DNA from: an uncultured Erysipelotrichaceae bacterium
Lineage (GTDB): Bacteria > Bacillota_I > Bacilli_A > RF39 > UBA660
Length of the DNA stretch: 11,179 bases
Assembly: GCA_902797105.1 (NCBI GenBank)
Contig: CADBRL010000040.1
Location: forward strand, 1-11,179
Direction: 5' to 3'
Positions 6,242 to 11,179 of the stretch are shown piece after piece (the stretch's first letter is position 1; each line of letters opens with the position of its first letter). Under the pieces are notes generated by a model. That model saw nothing but the letters and a program-made list of their open reading frames with translations. It ran no database searches and was not told where the DNA came from. The translations under genes were made by a program, and so were the position numbers.

Positions 6242-6673
6242 ATGAAAACATTTATGCAAAAAAAAGAAAATATCGAAAGAAATTGGTATGTTATTGATGC
6301 CGAAGGAGAAACTTTAGGTCGTTTAGCTACTAAAGCTGCTCATGTTTTACGCGGAAAACACAAAGTTACTTACACTCCATATGTTGATTGTGGTGACTAT
6401 GTAATCATTGTTAATGCTGAAAAGGTTGTTTTAACTGGAAATAAGCTAGAAGATAAGAAATATTATAATCATAGTGGTTTCCCAGGAGGACTTAGAGAAA
6501 GAACTGCTAAAGAAATGATTAATAATTATCCAGAAGAAATGGTTGAAAGAGCTGTTAAGGGAATGCTTCCTCATAATAGACTTGGTAGAGCTATGGGTAA
6601 GAAATTATTTGTTTATAGCGGACCTGATCATAAACATGAAGCTCAAAAGCCTAAGGCTTTGGAAGTTAAATAG
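6242..6673 (+). CDS. rplM: 50S ribosomal protein L13
   Basis: This 143-residue protein is a full-length L13. It shows the N-terminal WYVIDAEGETLGRLATKAAHVLRGK region, GDYVIIVNAEKVVLTGNK, and the signature RAVKGMLPHNRLGR at about 103-116. L13 is an early-assembly protein of the large subunit. It is preceded by its own promoter and a leader hairpin. It is followed after 8 nt by rpsI, its conserved operon partner in most bacteria. Confidence 0.97.
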   Translation: MKTFMQKKENIERNWYVIDAEGETLGRLATKAAHVLRGKHKVTYTPYVDCGDYVIIVNAEKVVLTGNKLEDKKYYNHSGFPGGLRERTAKEMINNYPEEMVERAVKGMLPHNRLGRAMGKKLFVYSGPDHKHEAQKPKALEVK

Positions 6674-6681
6674 GAGGAATT

Positions 6682-7101
6682 ATGGCTAAGAAACAAGAAT
6701 GGACAGCAACTGGTAGAAGAAAAAGAAGTGTAGCAAGAGTTAGACTTGTTGGTGGTACTGGTAATATTACTGTTAATGGTGTTGATGTTAATGAATATAT
6801 GCCATTTGCAACACTAGTTATGGATTTAAAACAACCATTAGTTGCAACAGGTAATGAAAATAGATTTAACATTGATGTTAATGTAACTGGTGGTGGATTT
6901 TCAGGACAAACTGGTGCAATCCGTTTAGGTATTACTAGAGCACTTTTAGCATTTGATGCTAATACAGATCAAACTAGAGAAGATAGTTATAGACATATTC
7001 TTAAGAATGCTGGATTTGTTACAAGAGATCCAAGAGTTAAAGAACGTAAGAAATATGGTCTTAAGAAAGCAAGAAGAGCTCCACAATTTAGTAAACGTTA
7101 G
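6682..7101 (+). CDS. rpsI: 30S ribosomal protein S9
   Basis: The 139-residue S9 has the N-terminal ATGRRKRSVARVRL, GGGFSGQTGAIRLGITRALL in the centre, and the basic C-terminal tail RDPRVKERKKYGLKKARRAPQFSKR ending in Lys-Arg. That tail reaches the ribosomal P site and contacts tRNA. A perfect RBS (TAGGAGG, 6671-6677) overlaps the rplM stop codon. The strong terminator at 7121-7152 ends the operon. Confidence 0.97.
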   Translation: MAKKQEWTATGRRKRSVARVRLVGGTGNITVNGVDVNEYMPFATLVMDLKQPLVATGNENRFNIDVNVTGGGFSGQTGAIRLGITRALLAFDANTDQTREDSYRHILKNAGFVTRDPRVKERKKYGLKKARRAPQFSKR

Positions 7102-7120
7102 TAGATATTTTGATTTTAAT

Positions 7121-7152
7121 CCTCATGAACCTTTGGTTCGTGAGGTTTTTTT
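7121..7152 (+). terminator. Rho-independent terminator of rplM-rpsI
   Basis: CCTCATGAACC (7121-7131) pairs with GGTTCGTGAGG (7135-7145) over 11 bp with a single U-G wobble. The loop is a TTT triplet, and seven T follow (7146-7152). This is a textbook intrinsic terminator starting 19 nt after the rpsI stop. Confidence 0.95.
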
Positions 7153-7234
7153 GTTAAATAAAATAAGAAAACATGAAAATATTATTTTACTTATCATTTA
7201 TTAGAATAAGTGAAGAAAAAATATTGCTTTTTTA

Positions 7235-7263
7235 ATGACTTTTTATAATAAATTTGGTAAAAT
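7235..7263 (+). promoter_or_regulatory. Extended -10 promoter for the RNA-modification operon
   Basis: TG-G-TAAAAT (7255-7263) is an extended -10 with one hexamer mismatch. ATGACT (7235-7240), 17 nt upstream of the hexamer, is a weak -35 (four of six). Start would fall near 7270, giving a leader of about 26 nt. The strong terminator upstream makes a new promoter in this gap necessary. Confidence 0.55.
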
Positions 7264-7295
7264 ATTTATGAAATGGCTGAGATGGGTGGTTAGTT

Positions 7296-8162
7296 ATGAG
7301 AATTAGTAATGAATGGAAAGATTATGAATGTTTGGATGCTGGTAATGGTGAAAAGTTAGAACGTTGGGGTAATATTGTTCTTAGAAGACCTGAACCTATT
7401 GCTATGTGGCCAATTGAAATGGATAATGCTTGGAAAAAAGTTGATGGAGTTTATTATAGATTTGTTGATGGTGGTGGACACTGGGAGTTTAATAAAAAAT
7501 TGCCTGATTTTTGGACTGTAAATTATAAAGATTTAAAGTTTAAAGTTAGTCCAACAAATTTTAAACATACGGGTTTATTTCCTGAACAAGCTTGTAATTG
7601 GGATTTTATGATGGATAAAATTAAAAATGCTAATAGGTCTATTAAAGTTCTTAATTTATTTGGCTACACAGGTGGTGCAACTGTTGCATGTAGTAAAGCT
7701 GGTGCAGAACTTGTTGTTCATGTTGATGCTGCACGTGGAATGGTTGAATGGGCTAAAGATAATGCAAAACTTTCTGGAATAGAAAATAATTTTATTAGAT
7801 TTTTAGTAGATGATTGTTTAAAGTTTGTTGAAAGAGAAATAAGGCGCGGTAATAAGTATGATGCTATTGTTATGGATCCTCCGTCATATGGAAGAGGCCC
7901 AAGTGGTGAATTGTGGAAGCTTGAAAAGAATTTAGAAGAACTGGTTAGTAGATGTACCCTTCTTTTAAGTGATAAGCCATTATTTTTCCTTATTAATGCG
8001 TATACTACTGGTGTTTCTAGTACTGTTTTACATAACATATTAAAACTAACTGTTGGTAAAACTTATGGTGGTGTTGTTGATGCTGGAGAAATTGGACTTC
8101 CAATAAATAAGAATGATTTAGTATTACCATGTGGAATTTATGGAAGATGGCAAGATGAATAA
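7296..8162 (+). CDS. Class I SAM-dependent methyltransferase, RlmI-like (COG1092-type)
   Basis: The 288-residue protein is a Rossmann-fold methyltransferase. Motif I is VLNLFGYTGGATVA (118-131). The acidic SAM-ribose strand is VHVDAARGMVEWAKDNA (141-157), and the catalytic motif IV is MDPPSYGRGP (193-202). The N-terminus carries EKLERWGNIVLRRPEPIAMW. There is no PUA domain, unlike E. coli RlmI, so the protein resembles the shorter variant of the rRNA methyltransferase family. The substrate is probably rRNA, but base and position cannot be read from sequence. GGGTGG (7284-7289) serves as RBS. The 3' end overlaps the RluA-family gene by 8 nt, which fits an RNA-modification role. Confidence 0.82.
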   Translation: MRISNEWKDYECLDAGNGEKLERWGNIVLRRPEPIAMWPIEMDNAWKKVDGVYYRFVDGGGHWEFNKKLPDFWTVNYKDLKFKVSPTNFKHTGLFPEQACNWDFMMDKIKNANRSIKVLNLFGYTGGATVACSKAGAELVVHVDAARGMVEWAKDNAKLSGIENNFIRFLVDDCLKFVEREIRRGNKYDAIVMDPPSYGRGPSGELWKLEKNLEELVSRCTLLLSDKPLFFLINAYTTGVSSTVLHNILKLTVGKTYGGVVDAGEIGLPINKNDLVLPCGIYGRWQDE

Positions 8163-8826
8163 AGTTATTTATGAAGATAATCATTTATTAGTGGTGGAAA
8201 AACCACAGAATGTACTTGTACAAGCCGATAATACGAATGATTTAGACTTACTTACTAGTTTAAAAAATTATATTAAGGAAAAGTATAATAAACCAGGTGA
8301 AGTTTATTTAGGACTTGTGCATAGACTTGATAGACCTGTTGGTGGTGTAATGGTGTTTGCAAGAACCAGTAAGTCAGCATCAAGGCTAAGTAATATGATA
8401 AGACTTGGTAAATTTGAAAAAACTTATTTAGCTGTTATGGAAGGTAAAGTTCCAGATGAAGGTGTATTTGAAGATTATTTATTAAAATTAGAAAATGAAA
8501 ATAAAACTATTGTGGATAAAAAAGGTAAATATTCTAAATTAAGTTATAAATTATTGAGTTATAAAGATGGACTTAGTTTAGTTAAAATAAAACTTGATAC
8601 AGGTAGATCTCATCAAATTAGAGTACAATTTTCATCTCGTGGATATGCTTTATTGGGTGATCAAAAATATAATTCTAAGGCAAAAGTAGGAGAACAAATT
8701 GCCTTGTGGTCTTATGAACTTAGATTTAAACATCCTGTGCGTGAAGAGCTAATGGATTTTAAATGTAATCCACCGATGAATAAACCTTGGAACTTGTTTG
8801 GAGATGTTTTGAATGGAAAGATATAA
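8155..8826 (+). CDS. RluA-family pseudouridine synthase
   Basis: The 223-residue enzyme has the RluA-family catalytic motif LVHRLDRPVGGVMVFA with Asp59. It is preceded by YEDNHLLVVEKPQNVLV and followed by KTYLAVMEG, TGRSHQIRVQFSSRG and LGDQKY. It lacks the N-terminal S4 domain, so it resembles the short RluA/TruC type. It isomerises uridine in rRNA or tRNA; the site is not predictable here. I chose ATG 8155 over in-frame starts at 8131 (GTG) and 8140, because conserved sequence starts just after it and GGAAGATGG lies upstream. The start overlaps the methyltransferase stop by 8 nt, and the end overlaps the TtcA-like start by 14 nt. Confidence 0.92.
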   Translation: MNKVIYEDNHLLVVEKPQNVLVQADNTNDLDLLTSLKNYIKEKYNKPGEVYLGLVHRLDRPVGGVMVFARTSKSASRLSNMIRLGKFEKTYLAVMEGKVPDEGVFEDYLLKLENENKTIVDKKGKYSKLSYKLLSYKDGLSLVKIKLDTGRSHQIRVQFSSRGYALLGDQKYNSKAKVGEQIALWSYELRFKHPVREELMDFKCNPPMNKPWNLFGDVLNGKI

Positions 8827-9640
8827 GGAAATAGAAAGAAGCATTATAAAAAGATTTAGAAAAGAAATATGGGCTAAGTTTGTAAAAGCTGTTAAAGATT
8901 ATAAGCTTATTAATGAAGGCGATAAAGTTATGGTTTGCATTTCTGGTGGTAAAGATTCTTTTTTGCTTGCTAAATGCGTGGAAGAATTAAAAAAACATGG
9001 GGGAGTAAATTTTGATGCTTGTTATGTTTGTATGAATCCAGGTTATAATGAAATAAATAAACAAATGATACTTAAAAATGCTAAAATTTTGAATGTTGAT
9101 TTAGAGATGTTTGAAAGTGATATATTTGATGTTGCTAATTCTTTGAATGAAAAAAGTCCTTGTTATATGTGTGCTAGAATGAGAAGAGGTTATCTTTATA
9201 ATAAAGCTAAGGAACTTGGTTGTAATAAAATTGCTCTAGGTCATCATTTTGATGATGTTATTGAAACAACTCTTTTGTCTATGTTTTATGGTAGTGAGGT
9301 AAAAACTATGCTTCCTAAGTTACATAGTGAAAACTTTGAAGGGCTAGAGCTTATTAGACCGCTTTATTTGGTAAAAGAAGTAAATGTATTTGCTTGGTGT
9401 AAATATAATGATTTAACTTTTATTAATTGTGCATGTAAATTTACTGATAGAGTAAGTAAAAGTGATGAACATATTAGTAAGAGAAAAGAAATGAAAGAAC
9501 TTATTAAAAAACTTAGAGAAATGAATCCTGATATTGATTATAATATATTTAAATCTATGGATAATGTTAACTTAAATTGTGTGCTTGGTATTAGAAAAGA
9601 TGGAGTACATAAAAGTTTTATGGAAGATTATGATAAATAA
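8813..9640 (+). CDS. TtcA-like tRNA 2-thiocytidine synthase (PP-loop ATPase)
   Basis: The 275-residue protein has the PP-loop ATP-pyrophosphatase motif SGGKDS (44-49). It also has the TtcA pattern CYMCARMRRG (Cys117, Cys120) and LGHHFDDVIETTLLSMFYG (142-160). A later cysteine pair, INCACKF (Cys206, Cys208), follows. In TtcA, two CxxC cysteines plus one downstream cysteine hold an iron-sulfur cluster used to thiolate C32 of certain tRNAs. The motifs fit this family, but related PP-loop thiolases with other targets exist, so I leave the symbol blank. GGAGA (8800-8804) within the upstream gene serves as RBS. It is the third gene of an RNA-modification operon. Confidence 0.85.
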   Translation: MERYKEIERSIIKRFRKEIWAKFVKAVKDYKLINEGDKVMVCISGGKDSFLLAKCVEELKKHGGVNFDACYVCMNPGYNEINKQMILKNAKILNVDLEMFESDIFDVANSLNEKSPCYMCARMRRGYLYNKAKELGCNKIALGHHFDDVIETTLLSMFYGSEVKTMLPKLHSENFEGLELIRPLYLVKEVNVFAWCKYNDLTFINCACKFTDRVSKSDEHISKRKEMKELIKKLREMNPDIDYNIFKSMDNVNLNCVLGIRKDGVHKSFMEDYDK

Positions 9641-9652
9641 TTCTTCTTTTTT

Positions 9653-9658
9653 TATAAT
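9653..9658 (+). promoter_or_regulatory. Possible -10 element for a leaderless amidase mRNA
   Basis: A perfect TATAAT (9653-9658) lies 10 nt upstream of the amidase ATG. Expected transcription start is about 9664-9666, which would leave only 3-5 nt of leader. No good -35 box is visible (ATGATA at 9630-9635). The surrounding sequence is nearly all A/T, so chance occurrence is likely enough to keep this tentative. Confidence 0.35.
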
Positions 9659-9668
9659 ATAATTTATT

Positions 9669-10319
9669 ATGAAAAATTATTATGTTAAAATCATGTCTGT
9701 TTTTTTAGGTTTATTTATACTTATGTATGGTTATCCAGTTAGGGCTGATTTACCACTTCAGGGTAAAGTAATTGTTGTTGATAGTGGTCATGGTGGTCTT
9801 GATCCTGGAGCTCTTTATAATGATATTTATGAAAAAGATATAACTCTTGCAATTGGTAAATATTTGGAAGAAACTTTGAGTAAAATGGGTGCTACAGTTA
9901 TTATGACAAGGAATGATGATAATGATTTAAGTAATGGAGCTAAAAATCATCGTAAAAAAGCTGATTTTGATGAAAGAATTAAAATTATAAATCAAAAATA
10001 TGTGGATATGTATGTTTCTGTGCATTTAAATTATTTAACTGACTCAAGATATTATGGTGCTCAAGTTTTTTATAATAAAGATAATGAGAAATTAGCTGAA
10101 AGTGTGCAAGAATATTTAAATAAAAATACGAAAAGTGATAGAAACGTAAAAAAAATACCTACTTCAACATATATGTATGATAAGCTAAAAACTAAAGGGA
10201 TTTTAGTAGAATGTGGTTTTTTATCAAATTCTATGGAAAGAAGTAAGCTTGTAACTAAAGAATATCAAATGGAATTTGCTCGAGTATTATCTGATGCTAT
10301 AAGTCATTATTATAGTTAG
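9669..10319 (+). CDS. Secreted N-acetylmuramoyl-L-alanine amidase (Amidase_3, CwlD-like)
   Basis: The 216-residue protein starts with a signal peptide: basic MKNYYVK, hydrophobic core at about 8-22, likely cleavage after VRA at 26. A single Amidase_3 domain follows. VIVVDSGHGGLDPGA supplies zinc ligand His41, EKDITL supplies Glu55, YVSVHLNYL supplies His119, and LVECGFLSN contains the catalytic Glu181. It cleaves the bond between MurNAc and L-Ala of peptidoglycan stem peptides. Its size and lack of wall-binding repeats resemble CwlD, which acts on spore cortex peptidoglycan, but vegetative division amidases share the fold. No sporulation gene is present here to decide. No Shine-Dalgarno sequence is visible before ATG 9669 or before Met9, so translation may be leaderless or coupled to the gene 28 nt upstream. 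Confidence 0.9.
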   Translation: MKNYYVKIMSVFLGLFILMYGYPVRADLPLQGKVIVVDSGHGGLDPGALYNDIYEKDITLAIGKYLEETLSKMGATVIMTRNDDNDLSNGAKNHRKKADFDERIKIINQKYVDMYVSVHLNYLTDSRYYGAQVFYNKDNEKLAESVQEYLNKNTKSDRNVKKIPTSTYMYDKLKTKGILVECGFLSNSMERSKLVTKEYQMEFARVLSDAISHYYS

Positions 10320-10396
10320 ACTTTTGTGTGTTCCTTGCTAAAGTAATGTATCAAAAAGCACTAACTAAGCAGTTGGGGTTAAATTGAATCAAAAAA

Positions 10397-10456
10397 ATAG
10401 CATCTTTGGTGCTATAATATTACGTTTAACGTATAATATAGCACTAAAGATGTTAT
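10397..10456 (+). repeat. 60-nt near-palindrome (long hairpin)
   Basis: The left arm (10397-10426) and right arm (10428-10456) pair over 20 positions at the base and 6 at the tip, with a 4x3 internal loop between them and almost no terminal loop. Both imperfect positions in the basal stem are G-U in the + strand transcript. The left arm contains TG-C-TATAAT (10410-10418), an extended -10 look-alike. On the + strand no T-run follows, so it is not a standard terminator in that direction. On the - strand it would be followed by seven T. It could be a stabilising 3' hairpin of the amidase mRNA, a small RNA, or a remnant of a mobile palindromic element. Confidence 0.8.
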
Positions 10457-10461
10457 GTCTA

Positions 10462-10510
10462 AAAGTATAGTACTTATAAAGTAAATGTGTAAGTATTATA
10501 CTTTATTTTT
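10462..10510 (+). terminator. AT-rich hairpin with weak T-run, possible terminator
   Basis: AAAGTATAGTACTTA (10462-10476) pairs with 10490-10504 over 15 bp with one G-U pair and a 13-nt loop. ATTTTT (10505-10510) follows. The stem is low in GC and the T-run is only five long, so termination may be inefficient. It lies between the amidase and the promoter of the next gene. Confidence 0.5.
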
Positions 10511-10528
10511 AAGAAAAAAACTTCGTTA

Positions 10529-10558
10529 TTTACAAACTAATGATAACAATGATATAAT
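10529..10558 (+). promoter_or_regulatory. Promoter of the zinc-ribbon membrane protein gene
   Basis: TTTACA (10529-10534), an 18-nt spacer and a perfect TATAAT (10553-10558) with an extended TG-A (10550-10552) form a strong promoter. Transcription would begin near 10565, directly at the RBS AGAGGAGA (10565-10572), leaving a very short leader. The two hairpins upstream are therefore outside this mRNA. Confidence 0.75.
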
Positions 10559-10578
10559 TTAATAAGAGGAGAATTCAT

Positions 10579-11127
10579 ATGGAAGTAATTAAATGCAAAG
10601 AGTGTGGTAATGAAATATCAAAGAAAGCAGTTATTTGTCCAAAATGTGGTGTCAAAGTAAATAATAAAATATTTAAAATAATTTTTATATTTTTGTTATT
10701 GATTGTTGGGGGGGGATTAATGCTATTTATCACTTTTAATTTTATAAATAATATGAAATTAAGAACTATAAATAATAAAATCTATGGTAAATGGAACTTA
10801 ATTAGTGATAGTAGTAAAATTGATATATATGGAAAAAATTATAATATAGAAAAAAGTTTTACTATTAATGAAGTCAATATTTTTAATGTTTGTGACACAA
10901 CCGAGTATGAAAATGGTTATTATATTAATAATGATGATATATATTTATTTTTATCTAGTAAATTGTTAATTGATAATACTAAAATAAAAGATCATATTTG
11001 TTTTAAATTAGATAATAACGAATTAAAACAAGTTGAATGTAGTATGCAAGTACATTGTGAATATTCAATTGAAGAACAAGGTAATTCTTCAATTCCAAAT
11101 ATAGATTTAATTTATAGCAAACATTGA
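10579..11127 (+). CDS. Zinc-ribbon, single-pass membrane protein of unknown function
   Basis: The 182-residue protein begins with a small zinc ribbon, CKEC (Cys6, Cys9) and CPKC (Cys20, Cys23). A basic linker and one long hydrophobic segment (about 32-57) follow. The rest, about 125 residues, is likely extracytoplasmic and rich in Asn, Ile and Tyr. It starts YGKWNLISDSSKIDIY (69-84), which recalls the opening strand of lipocalin-like or DUF-type beta domains, though I cannot name a family. Three cysteines (in FNVCDT, DHICFK and EQVECSMQVHCEY-type regions) could form disulfides. Zinc-ribbon plus membrane-anchor proteins are common in Firmicutes and mostly uncharacterised. The ATG is set by the RBS AGAGGAGA and a strong promoter. 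The gene is expressed separately from its neighbours and ends in TGA. Confidence 0.82.
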   Translation: MEVIKCKECGNEISKKAVICPKCGVKVNNKIFKIIFIFLLLIVGGGLMLFITFNFINNMKLRTINNKIYGKWNLISDSSKIDIYGKNYNIEKSFTINEVNIFNVCDTTEYENGYYINNDDIYLFLSSKLLIDNTKIKDHICFKLDNNELKQVECSMQVHCEYSIEEQGNSSIPNIDLIYSKH

Positions 11128-11179
11128 GAGACTAAAAATTTGCTTAGAAAGGGATGTTTATAAAAAAATGCGATTTATG

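Noticed and set aside
6666..6872. Minus-strand open frame inside rpsI
   Set aside because: It lies entirely opposite a certain ribosomal protein gene and has no promoter or recognisable product.
6953..7204. Plus-strand frame overlapping the end of rpsI and running through the terminator
   Set aside because: It crosses the strong terminator at 7121-7152 and is out of frame with rpsI; its residues show no domain.
7185..7212. Small inverted repeat ACTTAT...ATAAGT in the gap after the rpsI terminator
   Set aside because: It has only about 6-8 weak A/T pairs and no T-run, which is expected by chance at this base composition.
7268..7306. 12-codon frame (MKWLRWVVSYEN) just before the methyltransferase, a possible leader peptide
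   Set aside because: The predicted transcription start is about 7270, after its ATG, and it has no RBS, so it is probably not translated.
7718..8038. Minus-strand open frame inside the methyltransferase gene
   Set aside because: It is the shadow of a well-supported coding frame, with no RBS or homology signal.
10316..10378. Short open stretch after the amidase ending ...MYQKALTKQLGLN-stop, which looks like the tail of a protein
   Set aside because: It is only about 20 codons, has no start with an RBS, and shows no recognisable family. It could be the remnant of a decayed gene or plain chance, so I do not annotate it.
11154..11179. Possible start of another gene at the right edge (ATG at 11154 or 11168 near AAAGGGA at 11148-11154)
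   Set aside because: Too few codons are visible to support coding. The spacing from AAAGGGA to ATG 11168 (13 nt) is long, and ATG 11154 overlaps the motif itself.
1..11179. CRISPR arrays, tRNA or rRNA genes, insertion sequences and phage genes
   Set aside because: No regularly spaced repeats, cloverleaf-like sequences, transposase motifs or phage proteins are visible on either strand.

Overview
The window is very AT-rich. Nearly all coding is on the + strand, genes are tightly packed, and TGA is used as a stop codon (ends of yvcK and the last gene, and ATGA start/stop overlaps). Together with YvcK, WhiA, an NrdG-type radical SAM activase and a TruA/L13/S9 block, this points to a low-GC, probably anaerobic Bacilli/Tenericutes-like Firmicute that keeps the standard code and a peptidoglycan wall. 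An RF39-, Erysipelotrichales- or Acholeplasma-like lineage would fit. It is not a code-4 Mycoplasma.

Layout. 1-405 is the 3' end of a YitT-family membrane protein. 437-4527 is a chain in which each gene overlaps the next by 4-11 nt: yvcK, whiA, nrdG, two short ABC-ATPase-like genes, and truA. The two ATPase-like genes sit where Firmicutes normally carry ecfA1-ecfA2-ecfT ahead of truA-rplM-rpsI. They resemble EcfA1 and EcfA2, but both lack the P-loop and the usual catalytic residues, and ecfT is absent. I read them as intact-frame but catalytically dead relics, or repurposed derivatives, of the energy-coupling-factor module.

4528-6154 is an insertion between truA and rplM. It holds two multi-pass membrane proteins of similar layout, each behind its own near-consensus promoter, plus a small DUF1292-like protein, and ends in a strong terminator. 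The rplM promoter overlaps that terminator: its -35 box lies in the hairpin loop. A leader hairpin, then rplM and rpsI, follow, closed by a second strong terminator at 7121-7152.

7296-9640 is an overlapping three-gene RNA-modification operon: a RlmI-like methyltransferase, a RluA-family pseudouridine synthase and a TtcA-like thiolase. A secreted CwlD-like amidase with no visible ribosome binding site follows. The 259-nt gap at 10320-10578 holds a 60-nt near-palindrome, a second hairpin with a weak T-run, and an extended -10 promoter. That promoter drives a single-pass zinc-ribbon membrane protein of unknown function at the right edge.

Functionally the window is mostly housekeeping: wall and carbon control (YvcK, WhiA, amidase), anaerobic nucleotide reduction (NrdG), ribosome and RNA modification (TruA, L13, S9, methyltransferase, RluA, TtcA). 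The unusual parts are the dead ECF ATPases, the membrane-protein insertion and the structured gap before the last gene.
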